Part shown: piece by piece, positions 45,901-54,250 of the stretch
How the letters are laid out: each line of letters begins with the position of its first letter
How positions within the stretch are numbered: position 1 is the stretch's first letter
Source: Mycobacterium dioxanotrophicus
GTDB lineage: Bacteria; Actinomycetota; Actinomycetes; Mycobacteriales; Mycobacteriaceae
DNA: 64,000 nt
Reading direction: 5' to 3'
Assembly (NCBI RefSeq): GCF_002157835.1
Contig: NZ_CP020809.1
Coordinates: forward strand, 3,286,001-3,350,000
Translations under genes and position numbers: made by a program
The notes under the pieces: generated by a model
The model's input: the letters and a program-made list of their open reading frames with translations, nothing else
The model's database searches: none
Told to the model about the DNA's origin: nothing

Positions 45901-46372
45901 GAAACTTCGCCGCGTACAGATCCTTCATCTCCTCGGTCAGTTCGGCGGCCGGACCGTCCACTGCGACACCGGGCGCGACGGTGCTGATCGGTAGTGGCGC
46001 CACCGGGGCAGGCGGAACGCCCCATTCGCTGAGCCATCCGGTCAATTGTTCGGTGGAGGTCGCATAGACGATGCGGCCCAGCCCCACCCAGGCGTGCGCC
46101 GCCGAGCACATCGGGCAGTGTTCGCCGGAGGTGTACACCGTGGCGCGCGCCCGCCGCTGCGGGCTCAGATGTTCGGCGGCCCAGCGGGCGATGGCGAACT
46201 CGGGGTGCTGGGTCTCGTCGCCGTCCTTGACCCGATTGCGGTCGGAGAACACCGTGGTGCCCGTGTAGTCGACCAGGATCGATCCGAACGGCTGATCGCC
46301 GGCGTCGAGGGCTTCACGGGCGAGCGCGACACATTTACGCAGGTGTTTGAGGTCGGTGTCGCTGATGGCCAC
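45893..46372 (-). CDS. CDA-fold nucleoside/guanine deaminase-like protein
   Basis: A 159-residue zinc deaminase. The zinc site shows H-P-E (TQHPEFAIAR, in place of the usual HAE) and P-C-x-x-C as HCPMCSAA. The N-terminus VAISDTDLKHLRKCVALARE with PFGSILVD is typical of the tRNA adenosine / guanine deaminase branch. The likely reaction is hydrolytic removal of an amino group from a base or nucleoside. GTG 46372 is preferred; an upstream start at 46414 is possible. Its end overlaps the GH13 gene. Confidence 0.8.
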   Translation of the reverse strand: MAISDTDLKHLRKCVALAREALDAGDQPFGSILVDYTGTTVFSDRNRVKDGDETQHPEFAIARWAAEHLSPQRRARATVYTSGEHCPMCSAAHAWVGLGRIVYATSTEQLTGWLSEWGVPPAPVAPLPISTVAPGVAVDGPAAELTEEMKDLYAAKFRA

Positions 46373-46420
46373 GGTCGCGAGTTTACGGCGCGGGGCGATG
46401 ACTCCGGGGCACAACGACGG

Positions 46421-48106
46421 TCAACCACCGCAACAGGTGGGCGCGACATCCAGGCGGCACGCGCACGATGCGACGATCGGTACGTCGGCGCGGGCGAGGG
46501 CCAGGTCCAGTTGCTGGGCGACGATCGCCGCCTCGGCGTCGCGGCCCAACCGCTGCAGGCATTCGTGATATCCGTGCAGGCTCCACACATTGCCCGGGTG
46601 ATGGCTCGACCGGTTCAGCGTGGGGTCGAGACCGAGGTCGGCGGCGTACACCCCGGCGGCCTCCTCGACCCTGCCCTGCTCGAGCAGCAGGGCGCCGTAG
46701 GCGTGCCGTGTTGGCTGCATCCAGCCCCACGGTTCGTCGTAGGGCAGCCCGTCGTCGAGCTCGATGGCTCGCCGCAGGTGGGCGAACGCGTCGTCGAATT
46801 TGCCTTCCCGGTAGGCGATCTCGCCGTCGAGCATGGCTGCGGCGACCGCCAGGATGTCGAGGCTGGTGTTGTTGAACAGGTAGCGGCTCTCCGGGATGCG
46901 CCGGTACGCGGCTGCGAAGGCCTCCCGCTCTGTGCGGGCCTGGGCCAACTCTCCTTTGGCGGCGTGGGCGACACCGCGGCCGTAATGGATGGTGGCCGTG
47001 GTGGTGCTGTACAACTCGGTGTCGGCGGGCAGCGGTTCGGCGATCAGATCATCCCAGCGCCCGAACCGCACCAGCACGTGCACGCGCAGCGGTACGAACG
47101 CCTCGAGCCAGTCGGCCATCGGGGGTGACGGGACGGCCAGCAGCTCAGGGGTGAGCTGGCGCGCCAGCTCGTCGGCCGCACTGCTCGCGGTCTGGTAATC
47201 GCCGGCGAACATCGCCGAGTACACCACGAAATGCAGGTCGTGGGCGCGATACAGGGAGTAGAAGTTGAGCGCGCCGGAACGCTCGACGAACTTCCGGTCT
47301 GCTTGCACCGCAGCCTGATTCGCGACCACCGAGTTGTGGTAGTCGCCGCAGAGGACGTCGATGTGGCTGGGCATGTGCTGCAGGTGGCCCGCGTCGGGCA
47401 CCAGGCCGCGCAGCAGGTCGGCCGCGGGCAGGGCGTCCTGCGGCGTGGCCGACATCTCCATGGCATGGATGTACAGGTGCAGGATTCCGGGGTGGCTGCG
47501 TCCCTCGGCGGTGGTCAGCGCCGCATCGAGGATGGCCTTCGCCTCGAGCACCCGCGAGCCGGGCGCGGGCTCGCCCGTGCGACCGTCCCACAGTGCCCAG
47601 GCCGTGACGTTGACCAGGGCGTCGGCCGCCAGCGCCTGCACGTCGATGTCGCCGGGATGCTCGGCGGCCAGGGCCGCCATGGCGTCGGCGTAGGCGGCGT
47701 GGCCTGCGGTCAGCGCTTCGGTGTCCTCGGGGTCTGCGGTCGGAAAGCGTTGTCGCAGTGCGGCTATGAGGGCCCGCTCGATGGTCGAGGCGCGTCCGCC
47801 CGCAGCCTGGTCAAGCTCGGCGCGGGCCCGCGTCAGCGATGTGGCCAGGTCGACCGGATCGAAGGCCTCCCAGGCCTTGTTGTAGTTGGGGCCCACCGCG
47901 TAGGCGATGCCCCACCGTGCGATCGTCAGGTCGGGATCGAACTGCAGCGCGCGTTCGAAACAGCGGATCGCCTCGTCGTGGTTGAACGCATAGGCCCAGA
48001 TGAGGCCCCGGTCGAACCATGTCTGAGCCTGCTGCGCCGGGGTGTCGACCGGCCGGTGGTAGGTACCCAGGTCGTAGTACGGTTCGGCTTCGGTCACGGC
48101 TGGCAC
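46421..48106 (-). CDS. TPR-repeat protein
   Basis: A 561-residue soluble protein built mainly of helix pairs. TPR-type repeats are clear near the start (WFDRGLIWAYAFNHDEAIRC FERALQFDPD), in the middle (IHYGRGVAHAAKGELAQART) and near the end (GEIAYREGKFDDAFAHLRRA, ALLLEQGRVEEAAGVYAADL). A His-rich segment HLYIHAMEM and HMPSHI is typical of a conserved family of large bacterial TPR proteins of unknown role. It ends in CACRLDVAPTCC. No signal peptide. It is divergent from the thioesterase gene. Confidence 0.8.
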   Translation of the reverse strand: MPAVTEAEPYYDLGTYHRPVDTPAQQAQTWFDRGLIWAYAFNHDEAIRCFERALQFDPDLTIARWGIAYAVGPNYNKAWEAFDPVDLATSLTRARAELDQAAGGRASTIERALIAALRQRFPTADPEDTEALTAGHAAYADAMAALAAEHPGDIDVQALAADALVNVTAWALWDGRTGEPAPGSRVLEAKAILDAALTTAEGRSHPGILHLYIHAMEMSATPQDALPAADLLRGLVPDAGHLQHMPSHIDVLCGDYHNSVVANQAAVQADRKFVERSGALNFYSLYRAHDLHFVVYSAMFAGDYQTASSAADELARQLTPELLAVPSPPMADWLEAFVPLRVHVLVRFGRWDDLIAEPLPADTELYSTTTATIHYGRGVAHAAKGELAQARTEREAFAAAYRRIPESRYLFNNTSLDILAVAAAMLDGEIAYREGKFDDAFAHLRRAIELDDGLPYDEPWGWMQPTRHAYGALLLEQGRVEEAAGVYAADLGLDPTLNRSSHHPGNVWSLHGYHECLQRLGRDAEAAIVAQQLDLALARADVPIVASCACRLDVAPTCCGG

Positions 48107-48213
48107 GATAGTTCAGCCGCTCATCCCGCGAGAAGTGTTGGCACAACCGCTGAGCCGAATCGGTCCCGAACGGTTCGTGGCCCTGTAGCGGATCGGGAAT
48201 TCGACACCGGCAC

Positions 48214-48227
48214 GAGAACGTGTTCTA
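48214..48227. promoter_or_regulatory. KstR-like operator upstream of thioesterase
   Basis: gagaacgtgttcta matches the cholesterol-regulon KstR pattern TnnAACnnGTTnnA except for the first base. It ends 8 bases before ATG 48236, between divergent genes. Repression by KstR is inference. Confidence 0.5.
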
Positions 48228-48235
48228 GTGCTCAG

Positions 48236-48865
48236 ATGCCGGGTTACACCCATGTCGAGGGCCTGCGTTCGGCCGACGTGCAACGCCTGAGGTCCACCTA
48301 CGAGCCGCTGGCCGAATCGGTGCGCGCCTTGATCGACGCGACCATCCGCTCGGAGGCGGACGCGGCCGAGGTGGCCGCGGCCAAGGCGGAGATCGACTCC
48401 GCCACGGCACGGCTGCGGGCCAAACAGATCGACGGGGCGTTCGGCGTCCGCTTCACCTCCGACGGCGACCGGATGCCGTGGGGCAATCCGGCCATCGGTA
48501 TCCGCAACCCGATCGCGCCGCCGCTGGTGATCGTCAAGCATCCCTCGGGTGTGGTGTCCACCGACTTCCACCTCGGAGCCGCCTACGAAGGCCCGCCCGG
48601 GCAGGTGCACGGCGGCATCGTCGCGATGGTGCTCGACCACCTGCTCGGCGAGGTGGCCGCCAACGATCCGGACAGTCCGCGGTTCACCGGCACCCTGACC
48701 ATCCGTTACCTGCGGGCCACCCCGTTGGGCGATCTGCATGCCGAAGGTCAGATCACCCGCACCGACGGCATCAAAGCGTATGCCGCCGGCCATCTCTCGG
48801 ACTCCGAAGGCGTCACCGCGGAGGCCGAGGGCGTGTTCATCCTGCCGCGCTGGGCCCGCGGCTGA
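48236..48865 (+). CDS. PaaI-type hotdog thioesterase
   Basis: A 209-residue acyl-CoA thioesterase-like protein. After a helical N-terminus (residues 15-70) comes the hotdog domain with TDFHLGAAYEGPPGQVHGGI and VAMVLDHLLGEVA, carrying the HGG motif, then LTIRYLRATPLGDLHAEGQI. Such enzymes hydrolyse acyl-CoA esters in the cytoplasm. A KstR-like box immediately upstream suggests a role in sterol or lipid breakdown. It is divergent from the TPR gene and convergent with the FUSC gene. Confidence 0.8.
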   Translation: MPGYTHVEGLRSADVQRLRSTYEPLAESVRALIDATIRSEADAAEVAAAKAEIDSATARLRAKQIDGAFGVRFTSDGDRMPWGNPAIGIRNPIAPPLVIVKHPSGVVSTDFHLGAAYEGPPGQVHGGIVAMVLDHLLGEVAANDPDSPRFTGTLTIRYLRATPLGDLHAEGQITRTDGIKAYAAGHLSDSEGVTAEAEGVFILPRWARG

Positions 48866-48871
48866 TCGCGG

Positions 48872-50908
48872 TCAGCGGGATGGCGCGACCGGTTCCACCC
48901 GGTCGATCGCGATGTCGGCCAGGCTGCCGGTGATGGTGGTCAGCTCGCCGACCAGGATGCGCGCTGCCCCGTTGTCGGTCGCCAACGTCGACGCCAGATC
49001 GTGCACGCGCCGCAGCGCGGCGGACAACTCGACGGTGTCCAGGCTCCACGGCACCGCGGGGCTTGGTGGTGACCCGCGCAGGGCTTCGATGTAATCGTCG
49101 ACCGCAGCGATGAATTCGGCGTCCAGCGCCGATGACGGATGGGTCGGCAGGCTGTTCTCCAACGTGGTGCACGCACTGGTCACCGCGTTCAGCGCGGTGC
49201 GGTATGACCGCAGCCACCGGCGCAGCGTCGGGGAATCCAGTCTTGCCGCACCCCAGGCGGCCTCGAATGCCGCTCGCGCTCGGAACGCGCGTTGCCAGGC
49301 CGTCGACAGCGCCTCGGCGGGGTGATCCACCTCGTGCACGAACGCCGTGACCACCATTGCCGCGTAATCGATCTCGGTCATCAGCAGTTCGCCGGCGCGC
49401 TGCCGCAACCGGATCAGGGAATGGTCGGGCAGCAGCACATGGGCCATCACCGCCAGTCCGCCACCGACGAGCACGCCCACCAGTCGGTCGAAGATGCCCG
49501 CCCAGTCGGTGAAACCGCCGACGCCGACGACGAACACCATGACGGCACCGATGGCGACGACCACCGCGAGATAACCGAATCTGATCACGCCGTAGGCAAC
49601 TCCGACGAACACCGTCGCGCAGATCACCGACGCCATGGGGCCCGGCTGCCAGAACACCGTCAGCGCTGACGCGACGACGATGCCCACGGCGAGTCCGGCC
49701 ATCCGCCCGGCACACCGTGTGTAGGTGTGCGCGGTTTCCGGCCGCAGCACCACCACCACGGTCAACGCCATCCAGTAGCCGTGCCCGAGCGTGCCGTAGC
49801 GTGCGGCGGCGGCCGCGACGGCCGTGGTCACCGCCAACCTGATCGCGTGCCGCAGGATCGGCGATGTCCACGTCAGGTGCGAACGCACGACGGCCGGCGC
49901 CGAGGCCAGCGAACCGATCAGGTCGGGCCGGTGCAGCTGCCCGAACCGCAGCACCGCGGCCTCCCGCAGCTGCTCGGAGAAACGTTGTGCACGTGTGGTT
50001 TCCGCGCCGGTCACAGCGGCCGCGGTGGCGTCGACCCTGACCAGGGCATGCTCGGCGTCGCGGCGCGCGGTGTGGCTGTGGTCGGCGATCGCGTCGAGCA
50101 GCACGGCGGCCGCGGACAGCAGCTGCGGCACCCCGTCACGACGGTCGCCACCTGCCGTCGAGCGGAAGGAGACCAGCGTCGCGGCCAGCCGTTCGGGGAG
50201 CCGGTACCCGCCGTGGTAGGCCCGCGGTTGCTGGCTCACCTGGCTGTTGGCGAACACTTCCCGCAGCCACGTCATCGGCGCGTCATCGACGTCGGCCGCG
50301 CAGTCGGCGGCCACGCTGCGGGCATCGGCGGCCAACGACCGGTAGGCCCGGGTCAGGCCTTCCCGCTGCGCCCGCCACCGCCGCGGCGGTCGTACCGAGA
50401 TGAGCGCTGCCTGCACCAGACCTGCCGCGAGAACCAGCAGGGGGGAGAGCAGGATGTCGGCCAGCGTCGGCGCGGTGACCGGGGCGATCACCAGCAGTGC
50501 GCTCGCGGCCGAGGCCACCAGGCCGGCGTTGGCGCCGAGCGACCACTGCATCCCGGCGGCGAAGCACCACAGCGCGACCACGATGACGAACACCACGTCG
50601 TACGATCCGCTCAACACCGCGAGCAGCACCACGATGGCCAGCTCGACCGATGCGGTCGCCACCAGCGGCACCCGCCCGCCCGGGCTGCGCTGCAGCGCGA
50701 TGGCGCCTGCGATCACCCCGGCGCCCAGCGTCCACATCGCTGCGGTCGGCGACACCCCGTAGAGCGCGAGCACGCTGAGCGCCAACGTGCCGATCAGGCT
50801 GCGCGCCACCGCGCCCGCGTCGGGAGTGCTGAGCCGCAGCGCATCGGCTGCCTGTCCACCGGTCTGCACGTGCCCATTCTCGCGCCTGTCGCTCCGGTAG
50901 GTGGCCAA
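48872..50908 (-). CDS. FUSC-family aromatic-acid exporter-like membrane protein
   Basis: A 678-residue protein with two blocks of membrane helices (residues 30-170 and about 345-480) separated by a soluble helical domain, the layout of the FUSC family (fusaric-acid resistance). The second block holds HAIRLAVTTAVAAAAARYGT, GYWMALTVVVVLRPETAHTY and RCAGRMAGLAVGIVVASALT, matching the FUSC_2 signature. It probably exports an aromatic or hydrophobic acid. The start at 50908 is taken, though GTG 50869 is possible. It is divergent from the EthD gene with 38 bp between. Confidence 0.82.
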   Translation of the reverse strand: MATYRSDRRENGHVQTGGQAADALRLSTPDAGAVARSLIGTLALSVLALYGVSPTAAMWTLGAGVIAGAIALQRSPGGRVPLVATASVELAIVVLLAVLSGSYDVVFVIVVALWCFAAGMQWSLGANAGLVASAASALLVIAPVTAPTLADILLSPLLVLAAGLVQAALISVRPPRRWRAQREGLTRAYRSLAADARSVAADCAADVDDAPMTWLREVFANSQVSQQPRAYHGGYRLPERLAATLVSFRSTAGGDRRDGVPQLLSAAAVLLDAIADHSHTARRDAEHALVRVDATAAAVTGAETTRAQRFSEQLREAAVLRFGQLHRPDLIGSLASAPAVVRSHLTWTSPILRHAIRLAVTTAVAAAAARYGTLGHGYWMALTVVVVLRPETAHTYTRCAGRMAGLAVGIVVASALTVFWQPGPMASVICATVFVGVAYGVIRFGYLAVVVAIGAVMVFVVGVGGFTDWAGIFDRLVGVLVGGGLAVMAHVLLPDHSLIRLRQRAGELLMTEIDYAAMVVTAFVHEVDHPAEALSTAWQRAFRARAAFEAAWGAARLDSPTLRRWLRSYRTALNAVTSACTTLENSLPTHPSSALDAEFIAAVDDYIEALRGSPPSPAVPWSLDTVELSAALRRVHDLASTLATDNGAARILVGELTTITGSLADIAIDRVEPVAPSR

Positions 50909-50946
50909 CCGAGGCCAAGTGGCGCGAATCGCCTACTGTCCGCTGG

Positions 50947-51660
50947 GTGGAGAAGATCATCGTGCTCGTGCGAGCCGAGGACGCCGACGACGATTGGTGC
51001 GCACGACTCCGGACCGGGGTCGCCGACGAGCTGCTCGACAGCGGGCTGTCGGGACTGTCGGTCAACGTGCGCGACGCCCCGGTGCGCGATTCGCTCATGA
51101 CACTGACCACGCTGGACCCACCGGTGGTCGCGGTAGTCAGCCTGTGGACCCAGCAGTATTACGGCGAGCAAGTCGGCACCGCGATCAAACTGCTTGCTGC
51201 CGAAGCCGACTCGGTTCACGCCTACCTGGTCACCGAATCGGTGCCGATGCCGCCGCCATGGACCGACCCGGGCCGGCGCACCGACGGCCTGGCCAACATC
51301 GCGCTGCTGCGTCGGCCGGCCGGCCTGAGCGAGGCCACCTGGCGGCACCGCTGGCACGTCGACCACACGCAGGTGGCCATCGACACCCAGGCGACGTTCG
51401 GTTACACGCAGAACGCCGTGGTGCGGGCACTGACCCCCGATGCCCCGGCGATCGCGGGCATCGTCGAGGAACTGTTCCCGCAGTCGGCGGTGGCCGACGT
51501 GCACGCCTTCTTCGGTGCTGCCGATGACGCCGATCTGGCGGACCGCATGCGGCGCATGGTGGCCAGCACGGAAGCGTTCGGGGCCAGCACCAACATCGAT
51601 ACGGTGCCCACCAGTCGCTACGTGTTCCGCTCGCCGTTCACCGCACCCGACCGGCAATAG
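50947..51660 (+). CDS. EthD-domain protein
   Basis: A 237-residue cytoplasmic protein starting at GTG 50947. The second half has the EthD ferredoxin-like fold motif LLRRPAGLSEATWRHRWHVD HTQVAI; the first half seems a divergent second copy of the fold (IIVLVRAEDADDDWCARLRT). EthD proteins accompany oxidative catabolic systems with unknown mechanism. The gene stops directly before a KstR-type box and the enoyl-CoA hydratase, suggesting a joint lipid-catabolic role. Confidence 0.7.
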   Translation: MEKIIVLVRAEDADDDWCARLRTGVADELLDSGLSGLSVNVRDAPVRDSLMTLTTLDPPVVAVVSLWTQQYYGEQVGTAIKLLAAEADSVHAYLVTESVPMPPPWTDPGRRTDGLANIALLRRPAGLSEATWRHRWHVDHTQVAIDTQATFGYTQNAVVRALTPDAPAIAGIVEELFPQSAVADVHAFFGAADDADLADRMRRMVASTEAFGASTNIDTVPTSRYVFRSPFTAPDRQ

Positions 51661-51674
51661 TGGAACGTGTTCTA
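51661..51674. promoter_or_regulatory. KstR-type operator upstream of enoyl-CoA hydratase
   Basis: tggaacgtgttcta fully matches TnnAACnnGTTnnA. It lies 15 bp before GTG 51690 and directly after the EthD stop codon. The site predicts derepression on cholesterol metabolites; no experiment supports it here. Confidence 0.6.
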
Positions 51675-51689
51675 GTTACGCTTCGACAT

Positions 51690-52448
51690 GTGAACCTGCT
51701 GATCGACGACGTCAACCGCGTACGCACACTCACGTTCAACCGCCCGGACGCGCTCAATGCCTTCAACGAGGCGCTCTACGACGAGACGACCGTCGCGCTG
51801 CGGGCCGCTGCCGACGATCCCGAGGTCGGCGTGGTGCTGCTGACGGGGACCGGCCGGGCGTTCAGCGCGGGCAACGATCTCGTCGAAATGCAGGCCCGGA
51901 TCAGCGTGCGCGGTGCTGATCTTGCGCCGGGGGAGCACGGCTTCTACGGCATGCTCGACGCGCTCGTCGACTTTCCGAAACCGTTGATCTGCGCCGTCAA
52001 CGGTCTCGGAGTGGGCATTGGGGCGACCATCCTGGGATTCGCCGATCTGGCGTTCATGTCCTCGTCGGCCCGGCTGAAATGCCCGTTCACCAGCCTTGGC
52101 GTGGCGCCTGAGGCGGCGTCGTCCTACCTGCTGCCGCGGTTGATCGGTCGGCAGAACGCGGCCTGGCTGCTGATGTCGTCGGAATGGATCAGCGCCGAGG
52201 AGGCCAAGGACATGGGCCTGGTGTGGCGGGTCTGTGCGCCCGACGAACTGCTGTCCGAGGCTCGCCGCCATGCGGAAGTCCTTGCGTCCAAGCCGCTTTC
52301 GAGCCTCAAGGCGGTCAAGCAGACGATGCTTGCACCGATCCGGGCGGACATCCTGGCGGCTGTCGAACGCGAGAAGGCGCTGTTCACCGAACTGGTCGGC
52401 GCTGCGGCCAACGTCGACGCGCTCGCTGCGTTCGCCGACCGCAAGTAG
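51690..52448 (+). CDS. Enoyl-CoA hydratase/isomerase family protein
   Basis: A 252-residue crotonase-fold enzyme. Starting at GTG 51690 it reads VNLLIDDVNRVRTLTFNRPD, with oxyanion-hole motif GRAFSAGNDLVEM and second motif PLICAVNGLGVGIGATILGF. The Glu in LGVAPEAASSYLLPRLIG is the likely catalytic acid. It should hydrate or isomerise an enoyl-CoA in fatty-acid or sterol beta-oxidation. A KstR-type box upstream agrees with that. Exact substrate unknown. It converges on the Bfd gene (8 bp). Confidence 0.85.
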   Translation: MNLLIDDVNRVRTLTFNRPDALNAFNEALYDETTVALRAAADDPEVGVVLLTGTGRAFSAGNDLVEMQARISVRGADLAPGEHGFYGMLDALVDFPKPLICAVNGLGVGIGATILGFADLAFMSSSARLKCPFTSLGVAPEAASSYLLPRLIGRQNAAWLLMSSEWISAEEAKDMGLVWRVCAPDELLSEARRHAEVLASKPLSSLKAVKQTMLAPIRADILAAVEREKALFTELVGAAANVDALAAFADRK

Positions 52449-52456
52449 GCGCGGGC

Positions 52457-52729
52457 TCAGGGCGCGCGGCCGGTCCCGTTCTCCACCGCCGCGACGATTT
52501 CACCGCAGATGCGCGGCGAGGCGGTGGTGCGGGCCGGGCAGCCGTTGAACGGGGTGGGGCAGCCGTTGGCCTGGTGGGCGGCGATGATCGCCCGGATGGT
52601 GCGCCGGCAGCGGCCGCAGTCCTTGCCCGCGCCGCAGGCATCCGCGATCTGCTTGGACGTGGTGGCTCCCGCCGCGACGACGTCGTTGACGACGTGGCTG
52701 GTGACTCCGGTGCATAGGCAGACGAACAT
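52457..52729 (-). CDS. Bacterioferritin-associated ferredoxin (Bfd-like)
   Basis: A 90-residue [2Fe-2S] protein. Ligands are Cys4, Cys6 (FVCLCTG), Cys38 and Cys41 (KDCGRC), the Bfd spacing. In other bacteria Bfd delivers electrons to bacterioferritin so that stored iron is released. It has a 35-residue C-terminal extension with three more cysteines (NGCPTPFNGCP and RICGE), beyond the normal 64-73 residues. It lies 12 bp after a conserved gene with an IdeR-like box and close to the bacterioferritin gene on the other strand. Confidence 0.85.
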   Translation of the reverse strand: MFVCLCTGVTSHVVNDVVAAGATTSKQIADACGAGKDCGRCRRTIRAIIAAHQANGCPTPFNGCPARTTASPRICGEIVAAVENGTGRAP

Positions 52730-52741
52730 CAGCTCACCGGC

Positions 52742-53374
52742 TCATTCCTGGCCGTCGACGGTCATGATGTGGGCCAACTTGCCGACGAAAAGGCTCGGGT
52801 AGGCCCCGAACCCGGCGTGCGTCATCCATTCGGCGGCCGCGTCCGGATGGTCGATCCACTGCCGCGCGCTCACCTCGTCCTCGATCTCCTGCAGGATCAT
52901 CACTTCCTGGCCGTCGTCGAGTGCCTGGTATACCCACACTTTCCTGATGCCACTGTTTTCGAAGCGGCTGAGCCCGTCGTGGACCTTGCGCATCAGCGTC
53001 GGGACGTCGTCGACCACCGAGACCGCGCCGACGATCACGCCGGCCACGTATTCCTCCGAGGATGGCCCGGAAAGGTCGATCTTCTCGACCACCTCGCCGC
53101 CGAAGATGGGCGGAATGTCCTCGACGCCGGATATGTCGAACCATTCGAAAATGGCTGGTGAACGCAGGACATCGCGAATCGAGTGGGCATTGCGGATCCC
53201 GATGGTCACCAGCACGCGGCGCGGCTCCCAGATCGAGGTGTAGAGCACCACGTGATGGGCGCCGATCGTCAACAATCCCGAACGATGCTTTTTCATCCAT
53301 TTCCACATCTGTTCGACATCGTCGACGCGAAAATCGCACGACAGAATGAGCGAGTGCAAATCAAACTCACGCAT
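52742..53374 (-). CDS. Conserved hypothetical protein of the iron-storage locus
   Basis: A 210-residue soluble protein beginning MREFDLHSLILSCDFRVDDV. It seems to contain two similar ferredoxin-like halves, the first with HHVVLYTSIWEPRRVLVTIG and PAIFEWFDISGVEDIPPIFG, the second with KVWVYQALDDGQEVMILQEI and ARQWIDHPDAAAEWMTHAGF. No enzyme motif is evident. It is the first gene of the transcript with Bfd, and an IdeR-like site lies upstream, so it is probably iron-responsive. Function unknown. Confidence 0.7.
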   Translation of the reverse strand: MREFDLHSLILSCDFRVDDVEQMWKWMKKHRSGLLTIGAHHVVLYTSIWEPRRVLVTIGIRNAHSIRDVLRSPAIFEWFDISGVEDIPPIFGGEVVEKIDLSGPSSEEYVAGVIVGAVSVVDDVPTLMRKVHDGLSRFENSGIRKVWVYQALDDGQEVMILQEIEDEVSARQWIDHPDAAAEWMTHAGFGAYPSLFVGKLAHIMTVDGQE

Positions 53375-53407
53375 TATTTCTCGCGATTCCGTCCGTCGAC
53401 CGACATG

Positions 53408-53426
53408 TTAGCCCAGTCTAACCTTA
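53408..53426. promoter_or_regulatory. IdeR-like iron box
   Basis: On the minus strand the 19 bases taaggttagactgggctaa agree with the IdeR consensus ttaggttaggctaacctaa at 14 of 19 positions, best in the left half. A further ctaacctta/gttaggg pattern overlaps it. It lies 34 bp before the start of the hypothetical-Bfd operon and 190 bp before bacterioferritin, so it could serve both. Confidence 0.5.
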
Positions 53427-53613
53427 GTTAGGGCAGGCAGTCCAGCCTTCGAGGACGGATGGCCCTACAGGGCCCGCCGTTGCTGCCCGATTGGCCTGGA
53501 AACACGCCCGGTACAGCCGAAATCGACCAACCTCCCCGGAGTCTCTGCACTAGATTGGCGGTGCACGGCAAACAGCAACGCTTGACCAGCCCTCAAGGTG
53601 CTTAGGAGTGACG

Positions 53614-54093
53614 ATGCAAGGGGATCCGGACGTTCTGAAATTGCTCAACGAGCAATTGACCAGTGAACTCACGGCCATTAATCAGTATTTCCTGCATTCC
53701 AAGATGCAGGACAATTGGGGATTTACCGAACTGGCCGCCCATACCCGTTCGGAATCGTTCGAAGAAATGCGGCACGCCGAAGCGATCACCGATCGCATCC
53801 TGCTGTTGGACGGGTTGCCGAACTACCAGCGGTTGTTCTCGCTGCGCGTCGGGCAGACGCTGCGCGAACAATTCGAGGCGGACCTGGCCATCGAATACGA
53901 GGTGGTCGAGCGGCTCAAGCCGGGCATCATCATGTGCCGGGAGAAGCAGGACGCCGTGTCGGCCATCTTGTTCGAGACGATCCTGAGTGACGAGGAAGGC
54001 CACATCGACTACCTGGAGACACAGCTCGAACTCATGGACAAGCTGGGCGATGCGCTTTACGCCGCGCAGTGTGTCTCGAGGCCGCCGCAATAG
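53614..54093 (+). CDS. bfrA: Bacterioferritin
   Basis: A 159-residue haem-ferritin, the same length as M. tuberculosis BfrA (Rv1876). All ferroxidase ligands are visible: Glu18, Glu51, His54, Glu94, Glu127 and His130, and Met52 is the haem ligand (EEMRH). It stores iron in a 24-subunit shell and protects from oxidative damage. ATG 53614 follows taggagtgacg; the GTG six bases earlier is less likely. It faces away from the Bfd operon and is followed by a hairpin terminator and the MFS gene, as in the Rv1876-Rv1877 order. Confidence 0.93.
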   Translation: MQGDPDVLKLLNEQLTSELTAINQYFLHSKMQDNWGFTELAAHTRSESFEEMRHAEAITDRILLLDGLPNYQRLFSLRVGQTLREQFEADLAIEYEVVERLKPGIIMCREKQDAVSAILFETILSDEEGHIDYLETQLELMDKLGDALYAAQCVSRPPQ

Positions 54094-54113
54094 TCTCGGT
54101 CGCCGCGCGTTCG

Positions 54114-54156
54114 ACCGCCCCGGATGTCCGGTCCCGTACCGGATGTCCGGGGCGGT
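54114..54156 (+). terminator. Hairpin terminator after bacterioferritin
   Basis: accgccccgga pairs with tccggggcggt, with an inner 6-bp stem ccggt/accgg after a two-base mismatch, followed by ttgt. It lies 21 bp after the bacterioferritin stop and before the MFS gene. Confidence 0.7.
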
Positions 54157-54250
54157 TTGTCGTGTGTGCCGAGCATCACGGTAACTTTCATAGATAATCT
54201 AACGATATGACGTCTGGGCCGACTGCCCCTACCGTCGGCGAAAGGATGTC

